This document shows positions 7,994 through 14,221 of a stretch of DNA of 15,359 bases, in pieces. The translations under genes were made by a program, and so were the position numbers. Position 1 is the first letter of the stretch; each line of letters starts with the position of its first letter. Under the pieces are notes generated by a model. It had not been told where the DNA came from. It ran no database searches and was given only the letters and a program-made list of their open reading frames with translations. The stretch is taken from positions 1-15,359 of the forward strand of contig CAAEIL010000219.1 in assembly GCA_900755985.1 (NCBI GenBank), written 5' to 3'. Source of the stretch: Bacteroidales bacterium. GTDB lineage: Bacteria > Bacteroidota > Bacteroidia > Bacteroidales > Muribaculaceae.

Positions 7994-8788
7994 ATGATCA
8001 GTCCTCAGGCTCATGTCGACCCTACTGCCAAAATCGGCAATGGCGTCACCGTCCATCCCTTTGCCTATATAGGCCCCAATGTCGTTATCGGCGACAACTG
8101 CGAAATCATGCCCTATGCCTCGGTCGTCGCAGACACTACAATAGGCACGGACTGCAAAATATATCAGGGTGCTGTTGTCGGTGCTTCGCCTCAGGACTTC
8201 CGTTGGAAGCCCGGACAACATTCGACATGCACCATCGGCAACCGTACCATAATCCGCGAACAGGTTATTATCAACCGCGGGTTCATAAATGACAAAGGTA
8301 CCCAGATTGGCGACGGATGCTTCATCATGGCCGAGACCCATATCGGCCACGACTCGATAATCACCGGCCGCGATGTCCTTGGCAACGGCGTCAAGATTGC
8401 CGGCGAGGTTGTCATAGGCAAGTGCACAATCCTGTCGTCAAATGTCATCGTCAACGAAAAGTCGCGAATCGGCAAATGGGTATTCATTAAAGGCGGTACG
8501 CGCATCTCGTCCAACGTTCCGCCGTATGTCATCATGGCTCACAACCCCGTGGCTTACTATGGCGTGAATTCCCCGGTGATGAGTCGCAAAAACTTTTCGG
8601 ACGCAGACATTGACACTGCAGCCAAAGCCTACCGTCACATCTATCAGACGCAGACTTCGGTGTTCAATGCCATCAAGCGTATCGAAACAGATATTGAGCC
8701 GAGCAAAGTACGTGACAACATCATCGATTTTGTACGCCAGAACAACTATCGTATCGCCGCCATTCCCGTTGACCTTACCGACGACTGA
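7994..8788 (+). CDS. lpxA: LpxA-like acyl-ACP--UDP-GlcNAc O-acyltransferase, divergent active site
   Basis: Left-handed beta-helix acyltransferase of the LpxA family; LpxA performs the first lipid A step, moving a 3-hydroxyacyl chain from ACP to UDP-GlcNAc in the cytoplasm. The 264 residues match LpxA length. Hexapeptide repeats fill about 1-180, with GASPQDFRW (63-71), INRGF (93-97) and a C-terminal helical domain from about 192 (FSDADIDTAAKAYRHIYQ). The catalytic base aligns as His119 in THIGHD (His125 of E. coli). The AGH histidine is Glu138 (AGE, seen in other Bacteroidota), and the usual HQF motif (His160) is replaced by NEK at 154-156. LpxC, FabZ and LpxD, the usual neighbours, are absent; the gene instead follows the efflux trio. 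It may be a second LpxA paralogue with another donor or sugar, or the working LpxA of this organism. Confidence 0.85.
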   Translation: MISPQAHVDPTAKIGNGVTVHPFAYIGPNVVIGDNCEIMPYASVVADTTIGTDCKIYQGAVVGASPQDFRWKPGQHSTCTIGNRTIIREQVIINRGFINDKGTQIGDGCFIMAETHIGHDSIITGRDVLGNGVKIAGEVVIGKCTILSSNVIVNEKSRIGKWVFIKGGTRISSNVPPYVIMAHNPVAYYGVNSPVMSRKNFSDADIDTAAKAYRHIYQTQTSVFNAIKRIETDIEPSKVRDNIIDFVRQNNYRIAAIPVDLTDD

Positions 8789-8792
8789 CCGG

Positions 8793-8838
8793 CGCATGAC
8801 AAAATGCCGCACGGCCGCTTTCCCGGCCACGCATGACA
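8793..8838. repeat. 9-bp direct repeats flanking a small hairpin in the lpxA-methyltransferase spacer
   Basis: CGCATGACA occurs at 8793-8801 and again at 8830-8838. Between them GGCCG (8813-8817) can pair with CGGCC (8824-8828). The 66-base spacer has no promoter match and no T-run, so transcription probably continues into the methyltransferase gene. Function unknown. Confidence 0.35.
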
Positions 8839-8854
8839 CAACAATACCCTGACA

Positions 8855-9658
8855 GTGAATATTGTACCCATAACATCATTGTCGCACCCCGGTGTGGACA
8901 TTTTTGCGAAGCTGACCGACCGTCAGCTTCGCAATCGTCTCAATCCGGCTCAGGCGATTTTCATAGCCGAGTCGCCCAAGGTTATAGACGTGGCGCTTCG
9001 CTCGGGGGCTCAGCCCGTATCTTTGCTGTGCGAGGCCCGGCATATCACCGGCGACGCCGCGGACATTATAGCACGATGTGGTGACATCCCCGTCTATACC
9101 GGCGAGCGTGAGCTGCTGGCTCAACTCACCGGCTACACACTGACACGTGGCGTACTCTGCGCCTTCAGACGGCAGGCCGAGCCTTCGGTCGAGCAGATTT
9201 GTTCGCGTGCGCGACGTGTGTGTATCATCGACTCGGTCACTGACACTACAAATATCGGAGCCATATTTCGCTCGGCGGCCGCACTCGGTGTCGATGCCGT
9301 GCTGCTCACGCCTACAAGTTGCGACCCGCTCAACCGCAGGTCGATACGTGTGTCCATGGGCAACGTCTTCAATGTTCCCTGGACATGGGTCGAAGCCGAT
9401 TTCGGTCCTCTGCGACGACTTGGATTCACCATCGCTGCGCTGGCCCTCAGCAATGATTCGATATCGCTCGACGATCCTACGCTGACAACTTGCCGGCGTC
9501 TGGCGCTCGTCTTGGGCACTGAGGGCGACGGCCTCAGCCATAAGACCATAGCCGATGCCGACCTTGTTGTGCGTATACCTATGTCTCACGGGGTGGATTC
9601 GCTCAATGTCGCTGCAGCCTCGGCTGTAGCTTTCTGGCAGACCCGCACTGCAAAATAA
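8855..9658 (+). CDS. TrmH/SpoU-family RNA 2'-O-methyltransferase
   Basis: SAM-dependent methyltransferase of the SPOUT class that 2'-O-methylates rRNA or tRNA. The 267-residue protein has an N-terminal substrate-binding domain (about 1-105, with FIAESPKVIDVAL) and the knotted catalytic domain with all three SpoU motifs: motif 1 NIGAIFR at 133-139, motif 2 LVLGTEGDGLS at 218-228, motif 3 IPMSHGVDSLNVAAA at 241-255 (Ser249 and Asn251 conserved). The start is the GTG at 8855: the in-frame stop at 8834-8836 excludes longer forms and there is no in-frame ATG before the conserved region. The target nucleotide is not deducible. It lies 66 bases after the lpxA-like gene and 20 bases before the small HExxH gene, apparently in one transcript. 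Confidence 0.93.
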   Translation: MNIVPITSLSHPGVDIFAKLTDRQLRNRLNPAQAIFIAESPKVIDVALRSGAQPVSLLCEARHITGDAADIIARCGDIPVYTGERELLAQLTGYTLTRGVLCAFRRQAEPSVEQICSRARRVCIIDSVTDTTNIGAIFRSAAALGVDAVLLTPTSCDPLNRRSIRVSMGNVFNVPWTWVEADFGPLRRLGFTIAALALSNDSISLDDPTLTTCRRLALVLGTEGDGLSHKTIADADLVVRIPMSHGVDSLNVAAASAVAFWQTRTAK

Positions 9659-9678
9659 CTGTCGGCTCCACGGTCCCC

Positions 9679-10026
9679 ATGAGCGCAAAAATAATACGAT
9701 GCCGGCACTTCCCGCCAACGCCTTTTGAGGCAATCACGTTGGGCGGAGTGATTTTCGTGCGACGTAATGCGCGTCTCACCTTCGGGCTTGTCAACCACGA
9801 AAGCATACATTGTCGGCAGCAACGCGAGTTGCTGTATCTTCCGTTCTTCGTCATTTACACGGTCGAATGGCTTGTGCGCTTCGCTCTTTGCTTCAACAGC
9901 ATGCGTGCATATTACAATATATCGTTCGAGCGCGAGGCCTATGCCAACGGGAAGAATTCAGAATATCTCATGCATCGGAAGCCCTATGCATGGCTTTCCT
10001 ATCTGTGCCGGCGACACAATCGCTGA
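9679..10026 (+). CDS. Small conserved hypothetical protein with HExxH motif and membrane-like segment
   Basis: A 115-residue protein with no characterised function that I recognise; similar short proteins occur in other Bacteroidota as far as I recall. It contains HESIH at residues 40-44 (an HExxH zinc-metallopeptidase signature) followed by RQQRELL. A hydrophobic segment spans about 51-70 (LLYLPFFVIYTVEWLVRFAL), and FEREAYAN at 83-90 offers Glu84 or Glu86 as a possible third metal ligand, about 40 residues after the motif as in gluzincins. The N-terminal 35 residues look like a short beta segment (EAITLGGVIFVRR). The protein is much smaller than known peptidases, so it could be a minimal membrane-bound protease or a metal-binding relic. 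It starts at the ATG at 9679, 20 bases after the methyltransferase stop, and is last in the transcript before the terminator at 10029. Confidence 0.75.
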   Translation: MSAKIIRCRHFPPTPFEAITLGGVIFVRRNARLTFGLVNHESIHCRQQRELLYLPFFVIYTVEWLVRFALCFNSMRAYYNISFEREAYANGKNSEYLMHRKPYAWLSYLCRRHNR

Positions 10027-10028
10027 AT

Positions 10029-10049
10029 GTGCGTTGGCGCACTCTTTTT
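10029..10049 (+). terminator. Intrinsic terminator after the efflux/lpxA-like/methyltransferase unit
   Basis: GTGCG (10029-10033), loop TTGG, CGCAC (10038-10042), followed by TCTTTTT. The hairpin starts three bases after the stop codon of the HExxH gene. The stem is only 5 bp, but the T-run and position support termination. The rest of the spacer to 10215 shows no clear TAnnTTTG promoter for corA. Confidence 0.65.
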
Positions 10050-10215
10050 CGCACCGTATCCCGACATTTCGTTTAGGACATATAACTTCATGCTCGCTCT
10101 GAGACAATACATAATTTCCCCGAACCATGCCTGTCCCCGAGTGTTAGATAAATAAGGAACCATCCTCGAGCCCCGTTTCAGCTTACAGGAGCGCTTATGT
10201 GCATTTATCAGACTA

Positions 10216-11136
10216 ATGAGACAGTACTTCGACATTGCTAACAGCTTCACATGTCTTGATGCCTGGCAGCCCGGCTGCTGGGTTAACGTCGAGTGTCCCG
10301 ACAGCGACGATTTCGACTTCCTCACCGAGAGGTTGCACATCCCTGATAACGTGCTCGGTTATGCCGGCGACGTTGACGAGCGTCCCCGTGTCGAGCGCGA
10401 TGACAATCTTGTGCTCACCATCTTGCGTATCCCTCATGCCGACGAGTCGTCCGACCGACCGCTTTCGACGGTGCCAATAGGCATTATCAGCGGCGATGGC
10501 GTGCTTGTCACCGTATGCTACTATCGCACGCATATCGTCAGCGACTTCATAGCACATTCGCGGGCACGCGGCATTTCGGTGGAGTGTACCTCGACATTCG
10601 TACTGAGAATACTTTACTCGTCAGCATTCTGGTTTCTCGAATATCTGAAGCTGATTTCGGCGCGTGTCGACGAGTATACAGCCCAGCTGGAAGGGTCGGT
10701 GCGCAACGACGATCTGATGGCTCTGATGAAGCTGCAGCAGTCGCTGGTGTACTTCAATACATCGCTGCGAGGCAATGAAGTGCTGATAGGGCGGCTTCAT
10801 CACGTCTTTACGGACAACTTTGACATGGACTTGCTCGAGGATGTCGAGATAGAGATGAAGCAGGCGCTGAACACTGTGTCTATCTATTCGGAGATTCTGT
10901 CCGGAACACTTGATACTTTTGCGTCGGTGATATCGAACAATGTCAACCTGGTGATGAAGCGCATGACCTCGGTAACGATAGTACTGATGATACCCACGCT
11001 GATAGCCAGCTTTTACGGCATGAATGTCGATATCGGCCTGTCAGATAACCCCCATGCCTTCTGGATAATAGTAGGCTTGGCTGCGGTTTTGACCGCCGGT
11101 GTATTTGCCCTTCTCCGTCACATCCGATGGTTCTGA
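10216..11136 (+). CDS. corA: CorA-family Mg2+/Co2+ transporter
   Basis: Inner-membrane pentameric divalent-cation channel, mainly for Mg2+ uptake. The 306-residue protein has a soluble N-terminal domain (about 1-140), a long stalk helix region (about 140-250) and two C-terminal membrane segments at about 250-269 and 281-300. The pore signature YGMN (267-270) ends the first segment and is followed by the short periplasmic loop VDIGLSDNPHAF; the loop carries few acidic residues and lacks the usual MPE-type sequence, as in many divergent CorA proteins. The end of the protein is short and basic (RHIRWF), typical for the family. The gene stands alone between the terminator at 10029 and the convergent rpsA. 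I found no confident promoter in the 166-base region upstream. Confidence 0.94.
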   Translation: MRQYFDIANSFTCLDAWQPGCWVNVECPDSDDFDFLTERLHIPDNVLGYAGDVDERPRVERDDNLVLTILRIPHADESSDRPLSTVPIGIISGDGVLVTVCYYRTHIVSDFIAHSRARGISVECTSTFVLRILYSSAFWFLEYLKLISARVDEYTAQLEGSVRNDDLMALMKLQQSLVYFNTSLRGNEVLIGRLHHVFTDNFDMDLLEDVEIEMKQALNTVSIYSEILSGTLDTFASVISNNVNLVMKRMTSVTIVLMIPTLIASFYGMNVDIGLSDNPHAFWIIVGLAAVLTAGVFALLRHIRWF

Positions 11137-11173
11137 AACCCACCGCCACTTCCTCCCCAAATTATTTCCTGAT

Positions 11174-11311
11174 GCGACTATAGATAGGCTCGCTGAGTGC
11201 GGTAGCCGAGGCGGCGACTCCATAGTCGCCGTATGCTACTGCAAGGCTGTGTGTAACATCTTGTAGTGTATTGCATTGTATTGTGATGCGACTCCGCAGC
11301 AAAAAGCCTTG
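11174..11311. other. Convergent spacer with competing inverted repeats
   Basis: In the 268-base gap between corA (+) and rpsA (-), CGGCGACT (11212-11219) and AGTCGCCG (11224-11231) form a perfect 8-bp stem with loop CCAT. GCGACTAT (11174-11181) is also perfectly complementary to ATAGTCGC (11222-11229), giving a mutually exclusive alternative. A further GCGACT occurs near 11287. CAAGGCT (11242-11248) and AGCCTTG (11305-11311) form a long-range 7-bp pair. No coding sequence is recognisable. It may be the corA 3' UTR, a small RNA or a degenerate repeat. Confidence 0.35.
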
Positions 11312-11331
11312 TAACATACATTGTGGTACGT

Positions 11332-11366
11332 AAAAAACGAACGCCGGCTGTGAGGGCCGGCGTTCG
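11332..11366 (-). terminator. Strong intrinsic terminator of rpsA
   Basis: CGAACGCCGGC (11338-11348) and GCCGGCGTTCG (11356-11366) form a perfect 11-bp stem with a 7-base loop. On the - strand it is followed by a run of six T (A-run at 11332-11337). It lies about 40 bases beyond the rpsA stop. On the + strand there is no good T-run, so it may end corA transcription only weakly. Confidence 0.9.
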
Positions 11367-11404
11367 GTATTATTGAGAAGTGCCTGAAAAGGGCACGACC
11401 GGGA

Positions 11405-13189
11405 TTATTCTTTGGCTGAGAGTTTCTCTTTGAGGGCTGCGAGAGCTTCGAGGTCACCGAGAGTGGTTTTTTCGATGGGAGTCGAGACTACGGGAGCTTC
11501 CTCAGCTTTGGCGCGGCTGCTGCGTTTAGCTTTGCGCTCGGCGGCTTTCTCGGCGCGAACTTCATCTTCGAAGATGCGTGAGTGGCTGAGGATGATGCGT
11601 TTCGAGTCTTTGTTGAATTCGATGACTTTGAAGTTGAGTTTCTCGTCAACTTTGGCCTGAGTGCCGTCTTCTTTCTGTAGGTGTTTGGGAGTAGCAAAGC
11701 CTTCAACGCCGTAAGGCAGAGCGACGACAGCGCCTTTGTCGAAGAGTTCGACTATGGTGCCTTCGTGTACCGAACCGACAGTGAAGATGGTTTCAAAGAC
11801 ATCCCAGGGATTTTCTTCGAGCTGTTTGTGACCGAGCGACAGGCGACGGTTCTCTTTGTCGATGGCGAGGACTTCGACGTCGATGTCGGCACCAATCTGT
11901 GTGAACTCGCTGGGGTGTTTGATTTTCTTGGTCCAGGAAAGGTCAGAGATGTGGATGAGACCGTCTACACCTTCTTCGATTTCGACAAAGACGCCGAAGT
12001 TGGTGAAGTTGCGGACTTTGGCTGTGTGGCGCGAGCCGAGAGGATACTTGACTTCGATGTCCTGCCAGGGGTCATTTTTGAGCTGTTTGATGCCAAGCGA
12101 CATCTTGCGGTCTTCGCGGTCGAGAGTGAGGACGACAGCTTCGACTTCGTCGCCGACTTTCATGAACTCCTGAGCCGAGCGCAGGTGCTGGCTCCAAGAC
12201 ATTTCGCTGACATGGATAAGACCTTCGACACCGGGAGCAATCTCGAGGAAAGCACCGTAGTCGGCCATGACAACAACTTTGCCTTTGACGTGGTCGCCGA
12301 CTTTGAGGTTGGGGTCGAGAGCATCCCATGGATGGGGCTGAAGCTGCTTGAGGCCCAGGGCGATACGTTTTTTCTCGTTGTCGAAGTTGAGGATGACGAC
12401 GTTGAGTTTCTGGTCCAGCGAGACAACTTCCGAAGGATGCGAAACGCGTCCCCAGCTGAGGTCGGTGATGTGGATGAGGCCGTCTACGCCGCCAAGGTCG
12501 ATGAATACACCGTACGAAGTGATGTTCTTGACAGTGCCTTCGAGTACCTGTCCGACTTCGAGTTTCGAGATGATTTCTTTTTTCTGCTGTTCGAGCTCAG
12601 CTTCGATAAGAGCCTTGTGCGAAACGACAACGTTTTTGAATTCTTCGTTGATTTTGACAACTTTGAATTCCATGGTCTTGCCCACGTAAACGTCATAGTC
12701 GCGGATAGGTTTGACATCAATCTGCGAGCCGGGCAGGAAGGCTTCGATGCCGAAGACGTCGACAATCATGCCACCTTTGGTGCGGCATTTGATGAAGCCC
12801 TTGATGATTTCGTCGTTAGCGAGGGCGGCATTGATACGCTCCCACGAGCGCGAAGCGCGGGCTTTGCGGTGCGAGAGGATGAGCTGACCCTTTTTGTCTT
12901 CCTGATTTTCGATGAAAACTTCAACAACGTCACCGACCTTGATATCGGGGTTGTAGCGGAATTCGTTCATCGGGATTATGCCGTCGCTCTTGTATCCGAT
13001 GTTGACCACAGCCTCGCGTTTGTTGAGAGCGATGATGGTACCTTCGATTACATCCTTGTCTTTGACGGTGTTGAGCGATTCGTCATAAGTTTTGGTGAGT
13101 TCTTCGCGTGATTTCTCACCAACGGTTTCGCCTTTTTCGTAGGCATCCCAGTCGAAATCTTCGATAGGGGTGTTTTTAAGTTCTGACAT
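11405..13189 (-). CDS. rpsA: 30S ribosomal protein S1
   Basis: RNA-binding protein of the small ribosomal subunit that helps mRNA docking and unfolding; in Bacteroidota, where Shine-Dalgarno use is low, S1 is thought to matter for recognising A/T-rich leaders. The 594 residues contain six S1 OB-fold repeats at about 45-107, 125-191, 212-282, 297-368, 384-455 and 470-537. Repeats 3-5 are the most canonical (YGVFIDLGGVDGLIHITDLSW and equivalents). A charged linker (540-570) and a TTLGDLEALAALKEKL tail follow, which I recall from Bacteroidota S1. Length is slightly above E. coli S1 (557). The start at 13189 is behind an extremely A/T-rich stretch typical of highly expressed Bacteroidota genes. 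A monocistronic unit is indicated by the promoter at 13346-13376 and the terminator at 11332-11366. Confidence 0.97.
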   Translation of the reverse strand: MSELKNTPIEDFDWDAYEKGETVGEKSREELTKTYDESLNTVKDKDVIEGTIIALNKREAVVNIGYKSDGIIPMNEFRYNPDIKVGDVVEVFIENQEDKKGQLILSHRKARASRSWERINAALANDEIIKGFIKCRTKGGMIVDVFGIEAFLPGSQIDVKPIRDYDVYVGKTMEFKVVKINEEFKNVVVSHKALIEAELEQQKKEIISKLEVGQVLEGTVKNITSYGVFIDLGGVDGLIHITDLSWGRVSHPSEVVSLDQKLNVVILNFDNEKKRIALGLKQLQPHPWDALDPNLKVGDHVKGKVVVMADYGAFLEIAPGVEGLIHVSEMSWSQHLRSAQEFMKVGDEVEAVVLTLDREDRKMSLGIKQLKNDPWQDIEVKYPLGSRHTAKVRNFTNFGVFVEIEEGVDGLIHISDLSWTKKIKHPSEFTQIGADIDVEVLAIDKENRRLSLGHKQLEENPWDVFETIFTVGSVHEGTIVELFDKGAVVALPYGVEGFATPKHLQKEDGTQAKVDEKLNFKVIEFNKDSKRIILSHSRIFEDEVRAEKAAERKAKRSSRAKAEEAPVVSTPIEKTTLGDLEALAALKEKLSAKE

Positions 13190-13340
13190 TAAAAAAATTA
13201 AAAAAATATGGTTGATAAAAACAATCGTCGGGCCTATGGTCTAAGGGACCGTGGTTCCCGGCTAACGGTCGATTATTTACGCGACAGCGGCATCGCCCCT
13301 AAGGGACCAAGCCAGCCAGCCGTGTGCCGTCCGCTATTAG
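13190..13340 (-). ncRNA. rpsA 5' leader with repeated, competing pairing elements (candidate regulatory leader)
   Basis: About 150 nt separate the predicted start site from the rpsA ATG. On the transcribed strand GGTCCCTTAG occurs twice (13308-13299 and 13250-13241). A GGGAACC segment (about 13259-13253) can pair with the first copy or, as a tight hairpin, with the second. GACCG (13270-13266) is complementary to CGGTC overlapping the second copy, and GGTC/GACC can fold locally within 13250-13237. The last 30 bases are nearly all A/T. Autogenous control through a leader is known for rpsA in enterobacteria; a similar role here is inference, without covariation evidence. Confidence 0.45.
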
Positions 13341-13345
13341 CGCCG

Positions 13346-13376
13346 CAAAGATAATCATAATTTTTTGACTGACAAA
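13346..13376 (-). promoter_or_regulatory. rpsA: rpsA promoter, full Bacteroidota consensus
   Basis: Read on the - strand, TTTG (13376-13373), 19 bases, then TATCTTTG (13353-13346): both the -33 and -7 (TAnnTTTG) elements match with the ideal spacing. Transcription should start near 13336-13341. This is the best promoter in the window and fits a strongly expressed ribosomal-protein gene. Confidence 0.85.
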
Positions 13377-13416
13377 ACAAAACCCCGCATCCTTTCGTGA
13401 AAAATCCACAAAATCC

Positions 13417-13440
13417 CAATTTTATCTTTCAATTTTATCT
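13417..13440. repeat. Short tandem repeat at the promoter/pseudogene junction
   Basis: CAATTTTATCT occurs at 13417-13427 and again at 13430-13440 with two bases between. It lies between the rpsA promoter and the first recognisable DUF362 codons. It may mark a deletion junction or simply be A/T-rich upstream sequence. Confidence 0.4.
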
Positions 13441-13448
13441 CAATCAGA

Positions 13449-13895
13449 AAAGGCAAAAAAGGTATCGTTTATATTAATGTGATGAACAATCTTTCGGTCG
13501 ACTGTGACTGCGATGGTCATCCTGCGGCTCCCGAGATGAAAGATGTCGGCATTCTTGCGTCGTTAGACCCTGTGGCTCTTGATCGCGCTTGTCTTGATTT
13601 GGTTTACAACCACGTTCCTTCGACCGGTGACAATAATGCGCCTCTGATTCAGCGCATCGAAAGCCGTCATGGCACACATACTGTTGACTATGCCGCTAAA
13701 ATTGGACTGGGCACGCTGTCTTATAATCTCAAAAACATCTCAGACAGCGGTGTTGACGATGTAAGTGCCCAAGGTAACGAACGATACAACGTCTACGACA
13801 TGAACGGTAAAAAAATCCTTACCAATGCCAAGGATTTGAAATCACTTGCCCCCGGAGTCTATATCATCAACGGTAGCATGCAGGTTATTGAATAA
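13449..13895 (+). pseudogene. 5'-truncated DUF362-family gene with C-terminal secretion-tail-like segment
   Basis: This frame encodes the end of a DUF362 protein. The longest start-to-stop reading is the GTG at 13479 (138 residues; ATG at 13482), but family-like sequence runs upstream of both: the codons before 13479 read IVYIN, giving IVYINVMNNLSVDCDCDG, a conserved stretch as I recall the family. A stop at 13398-13400 and no ATG or other good start upstream mean that about two thirds of the gene, including the rest of the domain, is missing. Further family matches are GILASLDPVALDRACLDLVY and ESRHGTHTVDYAAKIGLG. After about 13740 comes a tail (YNVYDMNGKKI, then LAPGVYIINGSMQVI) resembling secretion-type C-terminal tails of Bacteroidales extracellular proteins. 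The body shows no internal stops, so the truncation may be recent or a short product may still be made. Confidence 0.75.
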
Positions 13896-14099
13896 TATTG
13901 CTGTCCGATAAACTGCTTTCAGGTGAGTCGTTCCACTTCTTGAACAGCTGAAGTCGGGTTCACGTCGAACTTTGCACCTTTTCGTAGAATATTTTGAGAC
14001 GCGGTACGGGGGCGTAGAGGCCGTCATCCGGCTATGGATATGTTCTGCTTGCATGTGGGTCGGACAGGCGCGGGAAGGTTGGGTAGGGATGGCAGTTTA

Positions 14100-14161
14100 G
14101 GCATTGGATGGCAAAGCGGTGTCGCTGTGAAAGATAGTCTTGGCATTGTAATGGCAAAGCG
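14100..14161. repeat. Imperfect ~20-bp direct repeat beside a terminator
   Basis: GGCATTGGATGGCAAAGCG (14100-14118) and GGCATTGTAATGGCAAAGCG (14142-14161) are near-identical copies 23 bases apart. The second copy runs into the left arm of the terminator hairpin. It may come from duplication of terminator-flanking sequence. Confidence 0.55.
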
Positions 14162-14190
14162 CCGTCTTCGGGGTGGAAGACGGCGCTTTG
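14155..14190 (-). terminator. Intrinsic terminator of the zinc-ribbon gene
   Basis: CAAAGCGCCGTCTTC (14155-14169) and GAAGACGGCGCTTTG (14176-14190) form a perfect 15-bp stem with a 6-base loop. It begins about 32 bases beyond the - strand stop codon at 14222. The base of the stem is A/T-rich, so on the - strand the right arm ends in TTTG, which serves as a short U-tract. Confidence 0.85.
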
Positions 14191-14221
14191 TGATGGTGTG
14201 GGGGATGGTTGCGCGAGGGGT

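Larger units (their letters stand above)
13896..14221. other. Non-coding stretch between DUF362 remnant and zinc-ribbon gene
   Basis: This stretch of 326 bases shows no gene I can support on either strand. The right half holds the duplicated motif at 14100-14161 and the terminator of the - strand gene at 14155-14190. A GAACTTTG at 13967-13974 resembles a -7 element with one mismatch but has no gene behind it. Confidence 0.6.

Noticed and set aside
10027..10155. 42-codon ORF starting one base after the HExxH gene stop
   Set aside because: It overlaps the terminator hairpin, has no recognisable features and ends well before corA. Considered as a leader peptide but unsupported.
11137..11404. 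Possible mobile-element remnant or CRISPR-like repeat in the convergent spacer
   Set aside because: The repeats are short, irregularly spaced and not flanked by target duplications; no transposase or cas sequence is present.
11681..13111. 476-residue open frame on the + strand opposite rpsA
   Set aside because: It is antisense to the firmly identified S1 gene. Its Asp/Phe/Val-rich composition is what the complement of a Glu/Lys/Asp-rich protein gives, and no domain is recognisable.
13967..13974. GAACTTTG resembling a -7 promoter element
   Set aside because: It mismatches the first conserved base, has no -33 match and no + strand gene follows.
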